NCBI RefSeq assembly: GCF_003347595.2
Contig: NZ_QCZK02000055.1
Location: forward strand, 309,674-373,673
Direction of reading: 5' to 3'
DNA length: 64,000 nt
DNA from: Botryobacter ruber
GTDB taxonomy: Bacteria > Bacteroidota > Bacteroidia > Cytophagales > Hymenobacteraceae
The translations under genes and the position numbers were made by a program. The first letter of the stretch is position 1; every line of letters starts with the position of its first letter. Shown here one piece after another: positions 9,077 through 17,373 of this stretch. The notes under the pieces are model-generated. The model made no database searches, had not been told where the DNA came from, and saw nothing but the letters and a program-made list of their open reading frames with translations.

Positions 9077-10360
9077 TTACAAACCGGTCGCAAACGTTTT
9101 CTCGCCACGTTGCTTAATCAGTTCCTGCCTGATTTTGTTTTCGCGGTAGAAAGCAACAGGGTTTAGCGAAGCACCTGCCTGTAAGCGGGCCTCTGCCAGC
9201 AACGGACGTACATCGGTGCGGTAAGCGTTCTGCATGATTTCCTGCGCCAGGGTAGCGTCGTTTTCCTGCTGTGCTTTTTCAAGGGCCTTACGATCGATGA
9301 TCAAAGCCTGCGCATAGGCAATCTTGATCGCCTCTACCGACTGCAGCAAATCTTCCAGCGGATCTTTGATGTTGTGGCTGGCGTCGATCATCCAGCTCAG
9401 TTCCGGATTGTTTACTTCGGAGCTGGTCATTCCTTCTACCAGTTCGTTGAAGATCAGGAACAGCTGGTAAGGCTTCACGGAACCTACAGTCAGGTCGTCG
9501 TCGCCGTATTTGGAATCGTTGAAGTGGAAACCGCCCAGTTTGCCTTCCATCAGGAAGCGCGATACAATCTGCTCGATGTTGGTGTTTGGCAGGTGGTGGC
9601 CAAGGTCAACAAGTCCTACTGCTTTTTCGCCAAGTTTCTGGCAGAACAACAGGGAGCTGCCCCAGTCAGCAATAACGGTGGAGTAGAAATGCGGCTCGTA
9701 TGGCTTGTATTCTACCAGCACTTTCCAGTCGGCAGGCAGTTCGGCATAAATCTGCTTGATGGAATCCAGGGTGTTCTGGAACTGGCGGCGGAAGTTCTGC
9801 TGGCCCGGGAAGTCGGTACCGTCAGACAGCCAGATAGTAAGGGCTTTGGAACCTAACTCGATGCCATGCTTAATTACTTCAATGTTGTGGGCAACAGCCT
9901 GGTCGCGCACGTTCTTATCTGTGTGCGACAAAGAACCGAACTTGTACGAAAGTTTCTGGTCTGGCTGGTCCTGGAATGTGTTGGAGTTAACGGCATCGAA
10001 CTGCAGGTCAAAAGAAGCTGCCAGTTGTTTGATGGCTTTGTAATCCTGCGGGATGTCCCACGGAATGTGCAGCGAGATAGCCCCGCTCGATTGGTTTAAG
10101 GCATGCAGCAAGCCTACATCCTCAATTTTTTCTTCCAGGCTTCTTGGTTCACCGCCTCCGGCGAAACGGCCAAAGCGGGTACCGCCTGTACCTAGTGCCC
10201 AGCTGGGAATGGCAATCTGAAAGGCAGCCAGTTTTTTTACCAGTGCGCTTACATCATGGCCTTCGTCGCTTAGTACAGAAGAGAGTGCATTAAATTTTTT
10301 CTGGTGGGAAGAACGCTGCGAGTCATTGTACTGCCCGATCAGCGATTTGTCTAGTATCAT
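9077..10360 (-). CDS. rhaI: L-rhamnose isomerase, Pseudomonas stutzeri/RhaI type
   Basis: A 427-residue cytoplasmic TIM-barrel sugar isomerase. It interconverts L-rhamnose and L-rhamnulose using divalent metal (family knowledge). Visible signatures are the N-terminal WALGTGGTRFGRF segment, the metal-ligand strands VEYKPYEPHF and GLVDLGHH, and the HFNDSKYGDDDL segment that carries further metal-binding residues. Length and motifs match the RhaI subtype rather than the E. coli RhaA type, which lacks these. The next gene upstream is the aldolase/dehydrogenase fusion, 198 bp away across a small palindromic element; the kinase is downstream. I am confident in the family. The broad substrate range known for this subtype (allose, mannose and others) leaves some room, but the neighbours point to rhamnose. 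Confidence 0.92.
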   Translation of the reverse strand: MILDKSLIGQYNDSQRSSHQKKFNALSSVLSDEGHDVSALVKKLAAFQIAIPSWALGTGGTRFGRFAGGGEPRSLEEKIEDVGLLHALNQSSGAISLHIPWDIPQDYKAIKQLAASFDLQFDAVNSNTFQDQPDQKLSYKFGSLSHTDKNVRDQAVAHNIEVIKHGIELGSKALTIWLSDGTDFPGQQNFRRQFQNTLDSIKQIYAELPADWKVLVEYKPYEPHFYSTVIADWGSSLLFCQKLGEKAVGLVDLGHHLPNTNIEQIVSRFLMEGKLGGFHFNDSKYGDDDLTVGSVKPYQLFLIFNELVEGMTSSEVNNPELSWMIDASHNIKDPLEDLLQSVEAIKIAYAQALIIDRKALEKAQQENDATLAQEIMQNAYRTDVRPLLAEARLQAGASLNPVAFYRENKIRQELIKQRGEKTFATGL

Positions 10361-10410
10361 ACTTATGCTTTATTTAGAGTTAACCTATCGCAATCAGTTG
10401 ATGAATTAAA

Positions 10411-10535
10411 ATAGGCAACGGTACGTGTACCTGGTTTGATTTTTAGCTGTGAATTTATTTTAAACTAAACTACTCAATAAAAACTACCTAATCTGTCTTT
10501 GCTAAAAATAAACCTGCGCACGCACCGTTGCCTAT
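10411..10535. repeat. 125-bp element with 17-bp terminal inverted repeats
   Basis: Arms 10411-10427 and 10519-10535 pair at 16 of 17 positions. The AT-rich interior has no open reading frame. It occupies most of the aldolase-isomerase gap. It could be a MITE, or a stem that controls message processing. Confidence 0.6.
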
Positions 10536-10558
10536 AAATTACTTATTGCGCTACTGCA

Positions 10559-12685
10559 CTACCTTACGAAGGCCATGGCAACGCCACCATCTACGTTCAG
10601 TACGTTTCCGGTAGACTTGCTCAACAGTCCGCCAACAAAAGCGAAGCAGGCATTGGCAATATCTTCCGGTAAAATGATCTGGTTCAGTAAGGTGCGTTTT
10701 GCATAGTAAGCAGGCAGTTCAGCTACCGTGATACCGTATGCTTTGGCACGGCCTTCAGCCCAGCCGCCAGCCCAGATATTGCTGTCGGAGATAACGGCAT
10801 CGGGGTTAACCACGTTCACACGGATACCGTCGCCGCCAAGCTCAGCAGCATTCAGTCGGCTTAAGTGTAACTGAGCCGCTTTGGCGCTACCGTAACCGGC
10901 GTTGTTTGGTCCGCTTACAAGTGCGTTTTTGCTTACAATGTTGATCACATCACCGCCGATATTCTGCTTACGCATTACCTCAACAGCAGCTTGTGTCACA
11001 AAGAACTGGCCTTTCACCAGTACATCATATAACAGGTCCCAGTCTTTCTGGGTGTGGTCCTGGATGGATTTAGAGATAGACAGACCTGCGTTGTTGATCA
11101 CGATGTCTACACCGCCAAACGCTAAGGCAGCGGCATCCATGGCGCCTTTAATCTGATCTTCTTTCGTTACGTCGAGCACAGCAGTGGCATAAGAATCTTT
11201 TCCGTATTTGGACTTGAATTCTTCGCCTGCTCCCTGTAAACGCTCTTCGTTCATGTCGTTGAGTACTACAACAGCACCTTCCTCTACAAACTTCTTCGCG
11301 ATAGCTTTACCAATACCGCCGGCACTACCTGTAATCAAAGCGATTTTACCGGAAAGTGCTTTTGGCTTCGGCATACGCTGTAACTTGGCTTCTTCGAGCA
11401 ACCAGTACTCGATGTCGAAAGCTTCCTGGCGTGGCAGCGACGTGTATTCAGAAACCGCTTCAGCGCCTTTCATTACGTTGATGGCGTTGATGTAGAATTC
11501 AGAAGCAACGCGGGTTGTTTGCTTGTCTTTGGAGAAAGAGAACATACCTACGCCTGGGTACAGGATGATAACCGGGTTGGTATCGCGTACTGCCGGGCTG
11601 TTCGGGTGCTTGTGGTTCTCGTAGTAGTCCTTGTACATCTGGCGATACGCCTCGAATGCAGGAGCTAATTTTTCTTTCAGCGCAGCTACGTCCGACAGGT
11701 CGGCATCTGGTGCCAGGTCAAGCACGAGCGGGCTGATTTTAGTGCGGAGGAAGTGGTCCGGGCAGCTGGTACCTAGTGGAGCCAGTCTTTCCAGGTCGTT
11801 TGAGTTGATGAACTCCAGTACGCGGACATCGTCGGTGAAGTGACCGATCATGCTGCGCTCGCTTGAGCAGAAACCGCGCAGTACCGGTGCAATGGCAGCA
11901 GCCTGCTTTTTACGGCTTTCCGGATCCAGGCTTTCGATTTTCTGACCACCAAAAACAGGACCTTTTTTACCGTAGTTCTGCTCCAGGTATTCCGCGCACT
12001 TCTCGATTACTTCCAGCGTGTTTACATAGCTTTCGTAAGCCGTGTCGCCCCAGGTAAACAGGCCGTGTGAGCCCAGCATGATTCCACGGATACCAGGATT
12101 TTCTTCCAGGCACTGGCTTAATTGCAAGCCCAGGTCGAAACCAGGACGCTGCCAGTCTACCCATCCGATGGTACCGCCGAATAATTCTTCCGTAATTTTC
12201 TTGCCGTCTTTCGCGGCAGCAATGGCAATGGCTGCATCGGGGTGCAGGTGGTCGATGTGCTTGAACGGCAGGAAGCCGTGCAGCGGGGTATCGATAGAAG
12301 GTGCTTTTGAGTTCAGGTCGAAGATGCTGTGGTTGAAAAGCTCCACCATTTCATCTTCGTGTTCAATGCCACGATACACATTTTTCAGGCTACGCAGGCG
12401 GTTTACATAGAGTGCCGCCAGACCGCTACGCTTTAATGTACCAATGTCGCCACCTGAACCTTTGATCCACATTACTTCGGTTTCTTCGCCGGTAAGCGGG
12501 TCTTTTGCCATGGCTTTGCAGGAAGTGTTCCCTCCGCCATAGTTGGTTAACCTGAGGTCAGCACCCAGCAGGTTTGATCTGTAAATTAATAAGGCAACTT
12601 CATCTCCGGCAAGTTTGGCTGCTTCTTTCTCATCCCATAGATAGCTTACATGCTTGAAAGTAGTAGCCGATACAGTGTTTTCCAT
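10559..12685 (-). CDS. Bifunctional rhamnulose-1-phosphate aldolase / short-chain (lactaldehyde) dehydrogenase
   Basis: A 708-residue fusion. Residues 1 to about 390 are a class II aldolase/adducin domain, with RLTNYGGGNTS near the N-terminus, the zinc-site motif DHLHPDA and a later GSHGLFTWG motif. Residues about 445-708 are a short-chain dehydrogenase with TGSAGGIGKAIAK for the nucleotide site, INNAG, and the catalytic Y-G-S-A-K. The family cleaves L-rhamnulose 1-phosphate to dihydroxyacetone phosphate and L-lactaldehyde; the SDR half then oxidises lactaldehyde, probably to lactate. It is the first gene of the minus-strand rhamnose cluster. The equivalent is called RhaE-W or RhaD-ADH in other bacteria, so I leave the symbol blank. 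No rhamnose transporter or dedicated regulator lies beside it in this window. Confidence 0.93.
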   Translation of the reverse strand: MENTVSATTFKHVSYLWDEKEAAKLAGDEVALLIYRSNLLGADLRLTNYGGGNTSCKAMAKDPLTGEETEVMWIKGSGGDIGTLKRSGLAALYVNRLRSLKNVYRGIEHEDEMVELFNHSIFDLNSKAPSIDTPLHGFLPFKHIDHLHPDAAIAIAAAKDGKKITEELFGGTIGWVDWQRPGFDLGLQLSQCLEENPGIRGIMLGSHGLFTWGDTAYESYVNTLEVIEKCAEYLEQNYGKKGPVFGGQKIESLDPESRKKQAAAIAPVLRGFCSSERSMIGHFTDDVRVLEFINSNDLERLAPLGTSCPDHFLRTKISPLVLDLAPDADLSDVAALKEKLAPAFEAYRQMYKDYYENHKHPNSPAVRDTNPVIILYPGVGMFSFSKDKQTTRVASEFYINAINVMKGAEAVSEYTSLPRQEAFDIEYWLLEEAKLQRMPKPKALSGKIALITGSAGGIGKAIAKKFVEEGAVVVLNDMNEERLQGAGEEFKSKYGKDSYATAVLDVTKEDQIKGAMDAAALAFGGVDIVINNAGLSISKSIQDHTQKDWDLLYDVLVKGQFFVTQAAVEVMRKQNIGGDVINIVSKNALVSGPNNAGYGSAKAAQLHLSRLNAAELGGDGIRVNVVNPDAVISDSNIWAGGWAEGRAKAYGITVAELPAYYAKRTLLNQIILPEDIANACFAFVGGLLSKSTGNVLNVDGGVAMAFVR

Positions 12686-12798
12686 GTTAAAAAATAATTA
12701 TTGTTTGTCCCTGTTTTAAATCTAATAAAAGAATTCCTGATTTCTGTAATTAACTGTCTGTATAACGCTTATTTCTATGCAATTTGTGTATATAAAAA

Positions 12799-12806
12799 CA
12801 AAAATA
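12799..12806 (-). promoter_or_regulatory. Candidate -7 element for the rhamnose cluster
   Basis: Reads TATTTTTG on the minus strand, a perfect match to TAnnTTTG, 114 bp upstream of the aldolase start. No C-rich boxes precede it, unlike the promoters of the plus-strand genes. The match is short and could be chance. Confidence 0.35.
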
Positions 12807-13262
12807 GAAACTAAACCTAAATTTTCTATCCTGTACTGTCCTGTAAAAGATTAGACTTTCCGGATATAGTATTAAAAGTTCGGTTACAGGTTATGTTATG
12901 CTATAAGAGCTTTCGGAAGCAGGTGCCGCCTCGTTCGGTGCAGGAGTTTGTAAGTTGGTGTTCGTTTAAGCAGCAGGAAAGGGAGTGGTGGGTGGTGCAG
13001 CAGACTTTTTGCTCCCGCGGTGGAAGCCAAAGGGTGGTGGCAGCAAGAACTGCACCTGCTTTTGTGAGTTTTATGCTTTCCCGGTTACGGTTAGCAGCTC
13101 TATAGGCAGGACCTCCTAAGGGAGGCTTTTTCTTCCGAAGTTAAAGGGGTGCCTACCAGCAGTAACGAATACCAACCGGTTAATTTACCTGTTCTGAGTA
13201 ACAACTATTAGAAGCTCGTTTCCGCCCTGTTTCCTCAGATTCTGTGATTGAAATCGAATAAG

Positions 13263-13318
13263 CCCTGTTTATTTACGAGTTTACCTCCTGTGGCAGCAGC
13301 TGGATAATTTTATTTTTG
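13263..13318 (+). promoter_or_regulatory. Two-box promoter of the DadA-like gene
   Basis: Box 1 is CCCTGTTTA (13263-13271), box 2 ACCTCCTG (13283-13290), and the -7 element TATTTTTG (13311-13318). Box-to-box and box-to--7 spacing are about 21 and 22 bp. CTAACGATTAATTG follows directly at 13320. This is the weakest of the nine two-box promoters in box sequence, but its spacing fits. Confidence 0.6.
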
Positions 13319-13466
13319 ACTAACGATTAATTGTTTAAAAGTCATGCACAGAGTAACCTGTAAAAGTGTGTGCGATCGGGCGGGCAGTAAGTGACGAACT
13401 GATCTTGTTTTGGCTGCCTGCCATGCCAGGGAAGGTATTTGTGCAACAAGGTAGAATGGATTTGAT

Positions 13467-14708
13467 ATGAGAAAAATTGTTATTATCGGAGGAGGGGTGC
13501 TGAGTTTGCTTACAGCTTATTATTTAGCGAAAGCGGGATTAGAAATAACCATTGTGGCTGAAAATGCCATAGCGCGTGATGATGCCAGTGGAGATGACGG
13601 GGTGGGGATGCCGGATCATCTCATTCAACTTTTCATGGCAGAAACAGCTGCTACGAATAGTACCAGACGCGTAGAAGCCTGCCGCCAACCCTTTTATATC
13701 AAATCAAAAGAATGCGCAGGAGTTGGCCAGTGGTCCTTTCTTTCAAACAATTACACTTCCGGAAACCTGCCAGATTACAGCATGCAGGGGCTGGCGCACC
13801 TGAGCATGCGAAGTAAAGACCTGTACCTGCAGTTATCAGAAACACATCTGTCTGCTGATTTTGGAATGGAGAAAAAAGGACTGCTGATGCTCTTCAAAAC
13901 AGATGCAGCTGCTCAGCATGAAAACGAAGTTGCACATCGTGCTAACATGCAGGGTATAAAAGCGCAGGTCCTGACAAGGCGGGAAGTTCAGTTACTCGAG
14001 CCACACGTACGCCTGAACGTGGTGGGAGGAGTGCTGTACCCGGGAGATGCTTGCCCTGATCCAAAAATGCTGAAGACTTTCCTCGGTAGGTACCTAAGGC
14101 AAAAGGGGGTAACCATTCTTGAAAATACAAGCGTTCTGAATTATGTGTCATCCGGGAAAAGTATAAGAAGTGTACAGACATCGGCCGGAAACGTATCATG
14201 CGATCATGTCATTATTTGTGCTGAGGCATGTACCGGTGACGTAGCTGGTAAACTGCAGCTAACCTTGCCTGCTTACAAAGGGGTTCAGTTTACAGCTGAC
14301 AATCTTCCATCCTTAAGCAAATCTGTTATGCTCGTAGAAGAACAGGTTATGGTAACTCCTGTGGGAAACAAATTACATATCGGAGGTGCGATAAAAACAA
14401 ACTATCTCAATAAAATACTGGGAGTGTGCCCTGGAAGCCGTATCAATACGATTGTAGGTCGGTATTTCGAGCATAAAAAGGATGCCGCTGCCGGCATACC
14501 GCTTCAGCTGCACGGGTTGCGGCAGTCATATTCCAATGGCATGGCCTGTGTTGGTGCGTCGGCGTACTTCGAAAATGTGTGTTTTGGCAAAGGGTACATA
14601 AATCTGGCTCCTGCTATTGGGGAGTGGTTAACGGATATGGTCCTGAAAAAAATAGCGGTACATCCCTTAAGCAGTGCGACAGGCGGAGAAGGCGCTGGCT
14701 TGTTTTAA
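13467..14708 (+). CDS. DadA-like FAD-dependent oxidoreductase (DAO family)
   Basis: 413 residues. The N-terminus MRKIVIIGGGVLSLLTAYYLAKAG is a Rossmann FAD-binding motif, and the C-terminal YINLAPAIGEWLTDMV matches the closing FAD-contact segment of D-amino-acid dehydrogenase-like enzymes. The family oxidatively deaminates D-amino acids or related amines. Odd points: the third glycine of GxGxxG is serine here, and the usual GHG before the final FAD contact is GKG, so activity or substrate may have drifted. There is no signal peptide, so it is cytoplasmic or peripheral. It stands alone on the plus strand, but the upstream promoter has the architecture seen at polysaccharide genes, hinting at co-regulation. 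A role in the glycan pathway is not obvious. Confidence 0.8.
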   Translation: MRKIVIIGGGVLSLLTAYYLAKAGLEITIVAENAIARDDASGDDGVGMPDHLIQLFMAETAATNSTRRVEACRQPFYIKSKECAGVGQWSFLSNNYTSGNLPDYSMQGLAHLSMRSKDLYLQLSETHLSADFGMEKKGLLMLFKTDAAAQHENEVAHRANMQGIKAQVLTRREVQLLEPHVRLNVVGGVLYPGDACPDPKMLKTFLGRYLRQKGVTILENTSVLNYVSSGKSIRSVQTSAGNVSCDHVIICAEACTGDVAGKLQLTLPAYKGVQFTADNLPSLSKSVMLVEEQVMVTPVGNKLHIGGAIKTNYLNKILGVCPGSRINTIVGRYFEHKKDAAAGIPLQLHGLRQSYSNGMACVGASAYFENVCFGKGYINLAPAIGEWLTDMVLKKIAVHPLSSATGGEGAGLF

Positions 14709-14723
14709 CCTCGTTGTAAATTT

Positions 14724-14780
14724 CCCCCCTGAAATTATGAAATAACCCCCTGTCGGACTGCGTAAGTTCCGCTACTTTTG
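14724..14780 (+). promoter_or_regulatory. Two-box promoter of the GH16 gene
   Basis: CCCCCCT (14724-14730), CCCCCT ending at 14751 (21 bp later), then TACTTTTG (14773-14780), 22 bp further. The dyad ACAAACGTTTGT lies downstream at 14798-14809. Confidence 0.8.
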
Positions 14781-14828
14781 GTTGATTCGTTTTCGGAACA
14801 AACGTTTGTGATGTGCATAAAAACTTTA

Positions 14829-14859
14829 CTGCACTACCCACCACAACCACTGCTGCTGC
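14829..14859 (-). repeat. Intergenic short repeat, copy 3
   Basis: Minus-strand copy (GTGGTTGTGGTGGGTAGTGC core) within the GH16 5' leader, downstream of its promoter. Confidence 0.65.
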
Positions 14860-14943
14860 GTGGAAGCTTGAACAGGTAAAAAGGTGCAGCAGAAAGGTTG
14901 TGGTACACTATTTATAAATCGATAAACTTTGAAACTCCTACTC

Positions 14944-15858
14944 ATGTACAGTGCCAGGAACTTGTTTTGGGCGTTAATATGCTGCTTTGGGCTTAGTCAG
15001 TGCCAGCCTTCCCTGATGGGGAATCAAGGAAAAGGTCCCGAAAAAATTCCCCGCGTAGCAGGGTATGAACTGGTGTGGAACGATGAGTTTGAGGTGGCTG
15101 GAAAGCCGGATAGTACCTCCTGGTCTTATGAAGAAGGCTTTGTCAGGAATAACGAACTGCAGTACTACCAGGCCGACAATGCGAGCGTGAAGAATGGACT
15201 GCTGGTGATAGAAGGAAGGCGGGAAAAAGTGAAAAATGAAAAGTATGAGCCGGGGAGTAAAGACTGGAGGAAAAACCAGGAGTATGCCTCCTATTCTGCC
15301 ACGAGTATTCACACCCGTGGTAAAAAAGAATTCCAGTATGGTATTTTTGAGGTTTGTGCTAAACTGGACACAGCCCGGGGGATGTGGCCAGCCATCTGGA
15401 CACTTGGAATAACAAAGCCATGGCCCGCAAACGGCGAGATAGACCTGATGGAGTACTACCGCATAGACGGCAAGCCGCACATTCTGGCAAATGCCGCCTG
15501 GAAGCACCCGCAGGGCGGAGCTGCCTGGGACAGTGAAAAAATACCTTTCGCGACTTTTTTGCAAAAGGACCCGGACTGGCCGGATAAGTTCCACGTCTGG
15601 AAGATGGACTGGACCGAAGACTACATCAGGTTGTACCTCGATGGCGAGCTGCTGAATGAAATTGATATAAATACCTCTGCAAATCCGGATGGCTTTCATC
15701 CATTCAGGCAACCGCACTACCTGTTGCTAAACCTGGCATTGGGTTCTAACGGGGGAGACCCGGTCAATACCCCTTTTCCTAAAACCTATGAAGTGGATTA
15801 TGTAAGGGTTTACCAGAAAATAAAAGACAGTACCCGGAAATCAGCTTTGGCACCATAA
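14944..15858 (+). CDS. GH16-family glycanase lipoprotein
   Basis: About 304 residues. I chose the ATG at 14944 over the in-frame TTG at 14929 because it gives a compact lipoprotein signal ending in LSQC with cysteine 20. The body is a GH16 jelly-roll: WNDEFEV near the start, then GEIDLMEYY with nucleophile E165, D167 and acid/base E170, then HVWKMDWTEDYIRLYLDGELL and the closing VDYVRVYQ. GH16 enzymes cleave beta-1,3/1,4-glucans, beta-galactans, agarose or carrageenan; the subfamily cannot be set by eye. In a locus with galactokinase, a beta-galactanase role is attractive but unproven. The protein should be anchored to a membrane facing the periplasm or surface. It has its own two-box promoter. 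Confidence 0.9.
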   Translation: MYSARNLFWALICCFGLSQCQPSLMGNQGKGPEKIPRVAGYELVWNDEFEVAGKPDSTSWSYEEGFVRNNELQYYQADNASVKNGLLVIEGRREKVKNEKYEPGSKDWRKNQEYASYSATSIHTRGKKEFQYGIFEVCAKLDTARGMWPAIWTLGITKPWPANGEIDLMEYYRIDGKPHILANAAWKHPQGGAAWDSEKIPFATFLQKDPDWPDKFHVWKMDWTEDYIRLYLDGELLNEIDINTSANPDGFHPFRQPHYLLLNLALGSNGGDPVNTPFPKTYEVDYVRVYQKIKDSTRKSALAP

Positions 15859-16387
15859 GAAACGATTTCTACAGGTTAACAGCATAATTTTTTACTTCTC
15901 ATTTTTCCGGCCAAATGACTTCAACCTGGGGTTTTGCTCCCCATTGATTCCATCGTCTTCACAATTTACGCCCTGGTAATAGTGGCCATGGGGTACAGGG
16001 ATATCACGCTCTGAAAAAGGAGAAGAGAAAACGGCACAAGAGTATTTTTCTGGCTGATAACCGACCCGGCGGAGCAGGAGAGGTGCAGCTCCGTCTTAAC
16101 TTTTCAGATAAGGTATGCCGCTGTCTGTAACAGGTAAAAGAATCTGGTTGCTGCCCGGTAAACGATAGCAAGGAAGATAACAGGGTTGATAACAACCGTT
16201 GCTGCTTCTTCAATCCTGACCAACAGTAAAACTTACCTGCATAAGTAGCCTTTTTGATAAATAGTAGGATTTTACCACCTCTTAAATACTATTTCCACCC
16301 CCTTTATTTTGTGGGAATGCTAATAGATTTGCCTAACAAGCATTCGGTAAACAAACAAAAAAAAATTAAACCCTTAATTAACAACTT
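15859..16387. other. 529-bp intergenic region after GH16
   Basis: I see no credible gene and no strong terminator directly after GH16. The last 120 bp contain the two-box promoter of the next gene. Confidence 0.5.
16275..16331 (+). promoter_or_regulatory. Two-box promoter of the small T9SS binding protein
   Basis: CCACCTCTTAAA (from 16275) and CCACCCCCTTTA (from 16295) are about 20-21 bp apart. TAGATTTG (16324-16331) lies 21 bp on, followed by CTAACAAGCATTCGGT (16333-16348). Confidence 0.8.
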
Positions 16388-17278
16388 ATGAAAATTAAAA
16401 ATTTACTCGCTTTAGTGTGTTTGATAGTAGGCATTAATACTATCAGTTTTGGTCAGACCAACCTGATGGCTAACTGGGCTGGGCCGGATGGTTTGGGAGG
16501 AGGTGCTGCAACTGAATACGGTTGGGCTGTAAGAACAGGAGAAGGTGGTATGGATGAGGCAAACCACGTAGTATGGAATACTGCCAATGCCAGCAGTGGC
16601 GTCCGGTACAGGGATGTTGATGCGTCAACAAATCCCCAGACGATGCGTGATGGGGCTGTTTGGTCAGGTAGAGTACTTTATCTTCGCTGGGATGCCGGAT
16701 CGAATACCATTAATTACGTGTTCAGTTATCCGGTACAACTTCAGGCAGGTACTTCCTACAGGTTCTCCATGCTGTACCAGTGGTGGTCTAATGGTAACGC
16801 TCCTACCTATACCGTTGGCATCAGCAGGGATATGGCAGGTACAGATAATGTAACCACCCAACAGTTTTTTGCCGAGACACGAAATGTGATGCAGTCTGGT
16901 GAAATAACATTCACAGCGCCATCAACAGGCACATACTATATAACATTTAAATCTAATCAGGCTGTACTGGGTGGCTTCTCTAACTTCAGTTTAGTAGCAA
17001 CTACTACAACAAGCGCAGCCAAAGATCTGGCTGCATCCGGCTACTCCATCTACCCTAACCCAAGCAACCGTACTGAAGGTCTTCGTATAGCAGCCACTGG
17101 CGCTAACGAGTCTGCCAGGCTTTACATCTACAACACCACCGGTCAGGTGCTGAAGCAGCTGACTATAAACGCTGCTCAGGATAAAAAAGTAGACATCAGC
17201 GACCTGTCTGCTGGTATGTATGTAGCGAAAGTGGTTACCAGCAAAGGGGTGTTCAGCAAGTCCCTTGTAGTACAGTAA
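16388..17278 (+). CDS. Small T9SS-secreted protein with a novel ~170-aa module (putative glycan binder)
   Basis: 296 residues: a signal peptide (cleavage after about residue 22, ISFGQ), one module at about residues 24-205, and a T9SS type A tail from about 220 (YSIYPNPSNR and a GMYVAKVV strand). The module has NLMANWAG, YGW, SSGVRYRDV, GRVLYLRWD, YSYPVQL, a WWSNG tryptophan pair and a VGISR strand. Related modules occur at the N-terminus of the next gene's product and in the protein at 34586. I do not recognise it as a named family. Its solitary presence in a secreted protein under the locus promoter suggests glycan binding; that is inference. No catalytic acid pair is evident. Confidence 0.85.
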   Translation: MKIKNLLALVCLIVGINTISFGQTNLMANWAGPDGLGGGAATEYGWAVRTGEGGMDEANHVVWNTANASSGVRYRDVDASTNPQTMRDGAVWSGRVLYLRWDAGSNTINYVFSYPVQLQAGTSYRFSMLYQWWSNGNAPTYTVGISRDMAGTDNVTTQQFFAETRNVMQSGEITFTAPSTGTYYITFKSNQAVLGGFSNFSLVATTTTSAAKDLAASGYSIYPNPSNRTEGLRIAATGANESARLYIYNTTGQVLKQLTINAAQDKKVDISDLSAGMYVAKVVTSKGVFSKSLVVQ

Positions 17279-17294
17279 TAACATCTTGTGGGAG

Positions 17295-17350
17295 GCTCCT
17301 TATGTTTTGCCTGGTCACCCTACAACCAGGCAAAGCATAAGGAGCTTTTT
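17295..17350 (+). terminator. Strong hairpin between two T9SS genes (terminator or attenuator)
   Basis: 20-bp arms (17295-17314 and 17326-17345), 19 of 20 paired, then a T-run. It sits only 24 bp before the next start codon, and no separate two-box promoter is visible for that gene, so partial read-through is likely. Confidence 0.85.
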
Positions 17351-17373
17351 CTTTTAATTTCAGTAAGCTTGAT

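Larger units (their letters stand above)
12686..13466. other. 781-bp divergent intergenic region
   Basis: It separates the minus-strand rhamnose cluster from the plus-strand oxidoreductase. It holds a candidate minus-strand -7 element (12799-12806), G-rich sequence around 12980-13060 resembling degenerate copies of the intergenic short repeat, a short terminator-like hairpin at about 13112-13131, and the two-box promoter at 13263-13318. The 70-codon frame at 12893-13105 has repeat-like composition and no recognisable protein features, so I do not call it. Confidence 0.6.

Noticed and set aside
12893..13105. 70-codon frame in the divergent region
   Set aside because: Composition reflects degenerate short-repeat sequence; no conserved motif or promoter of its own.
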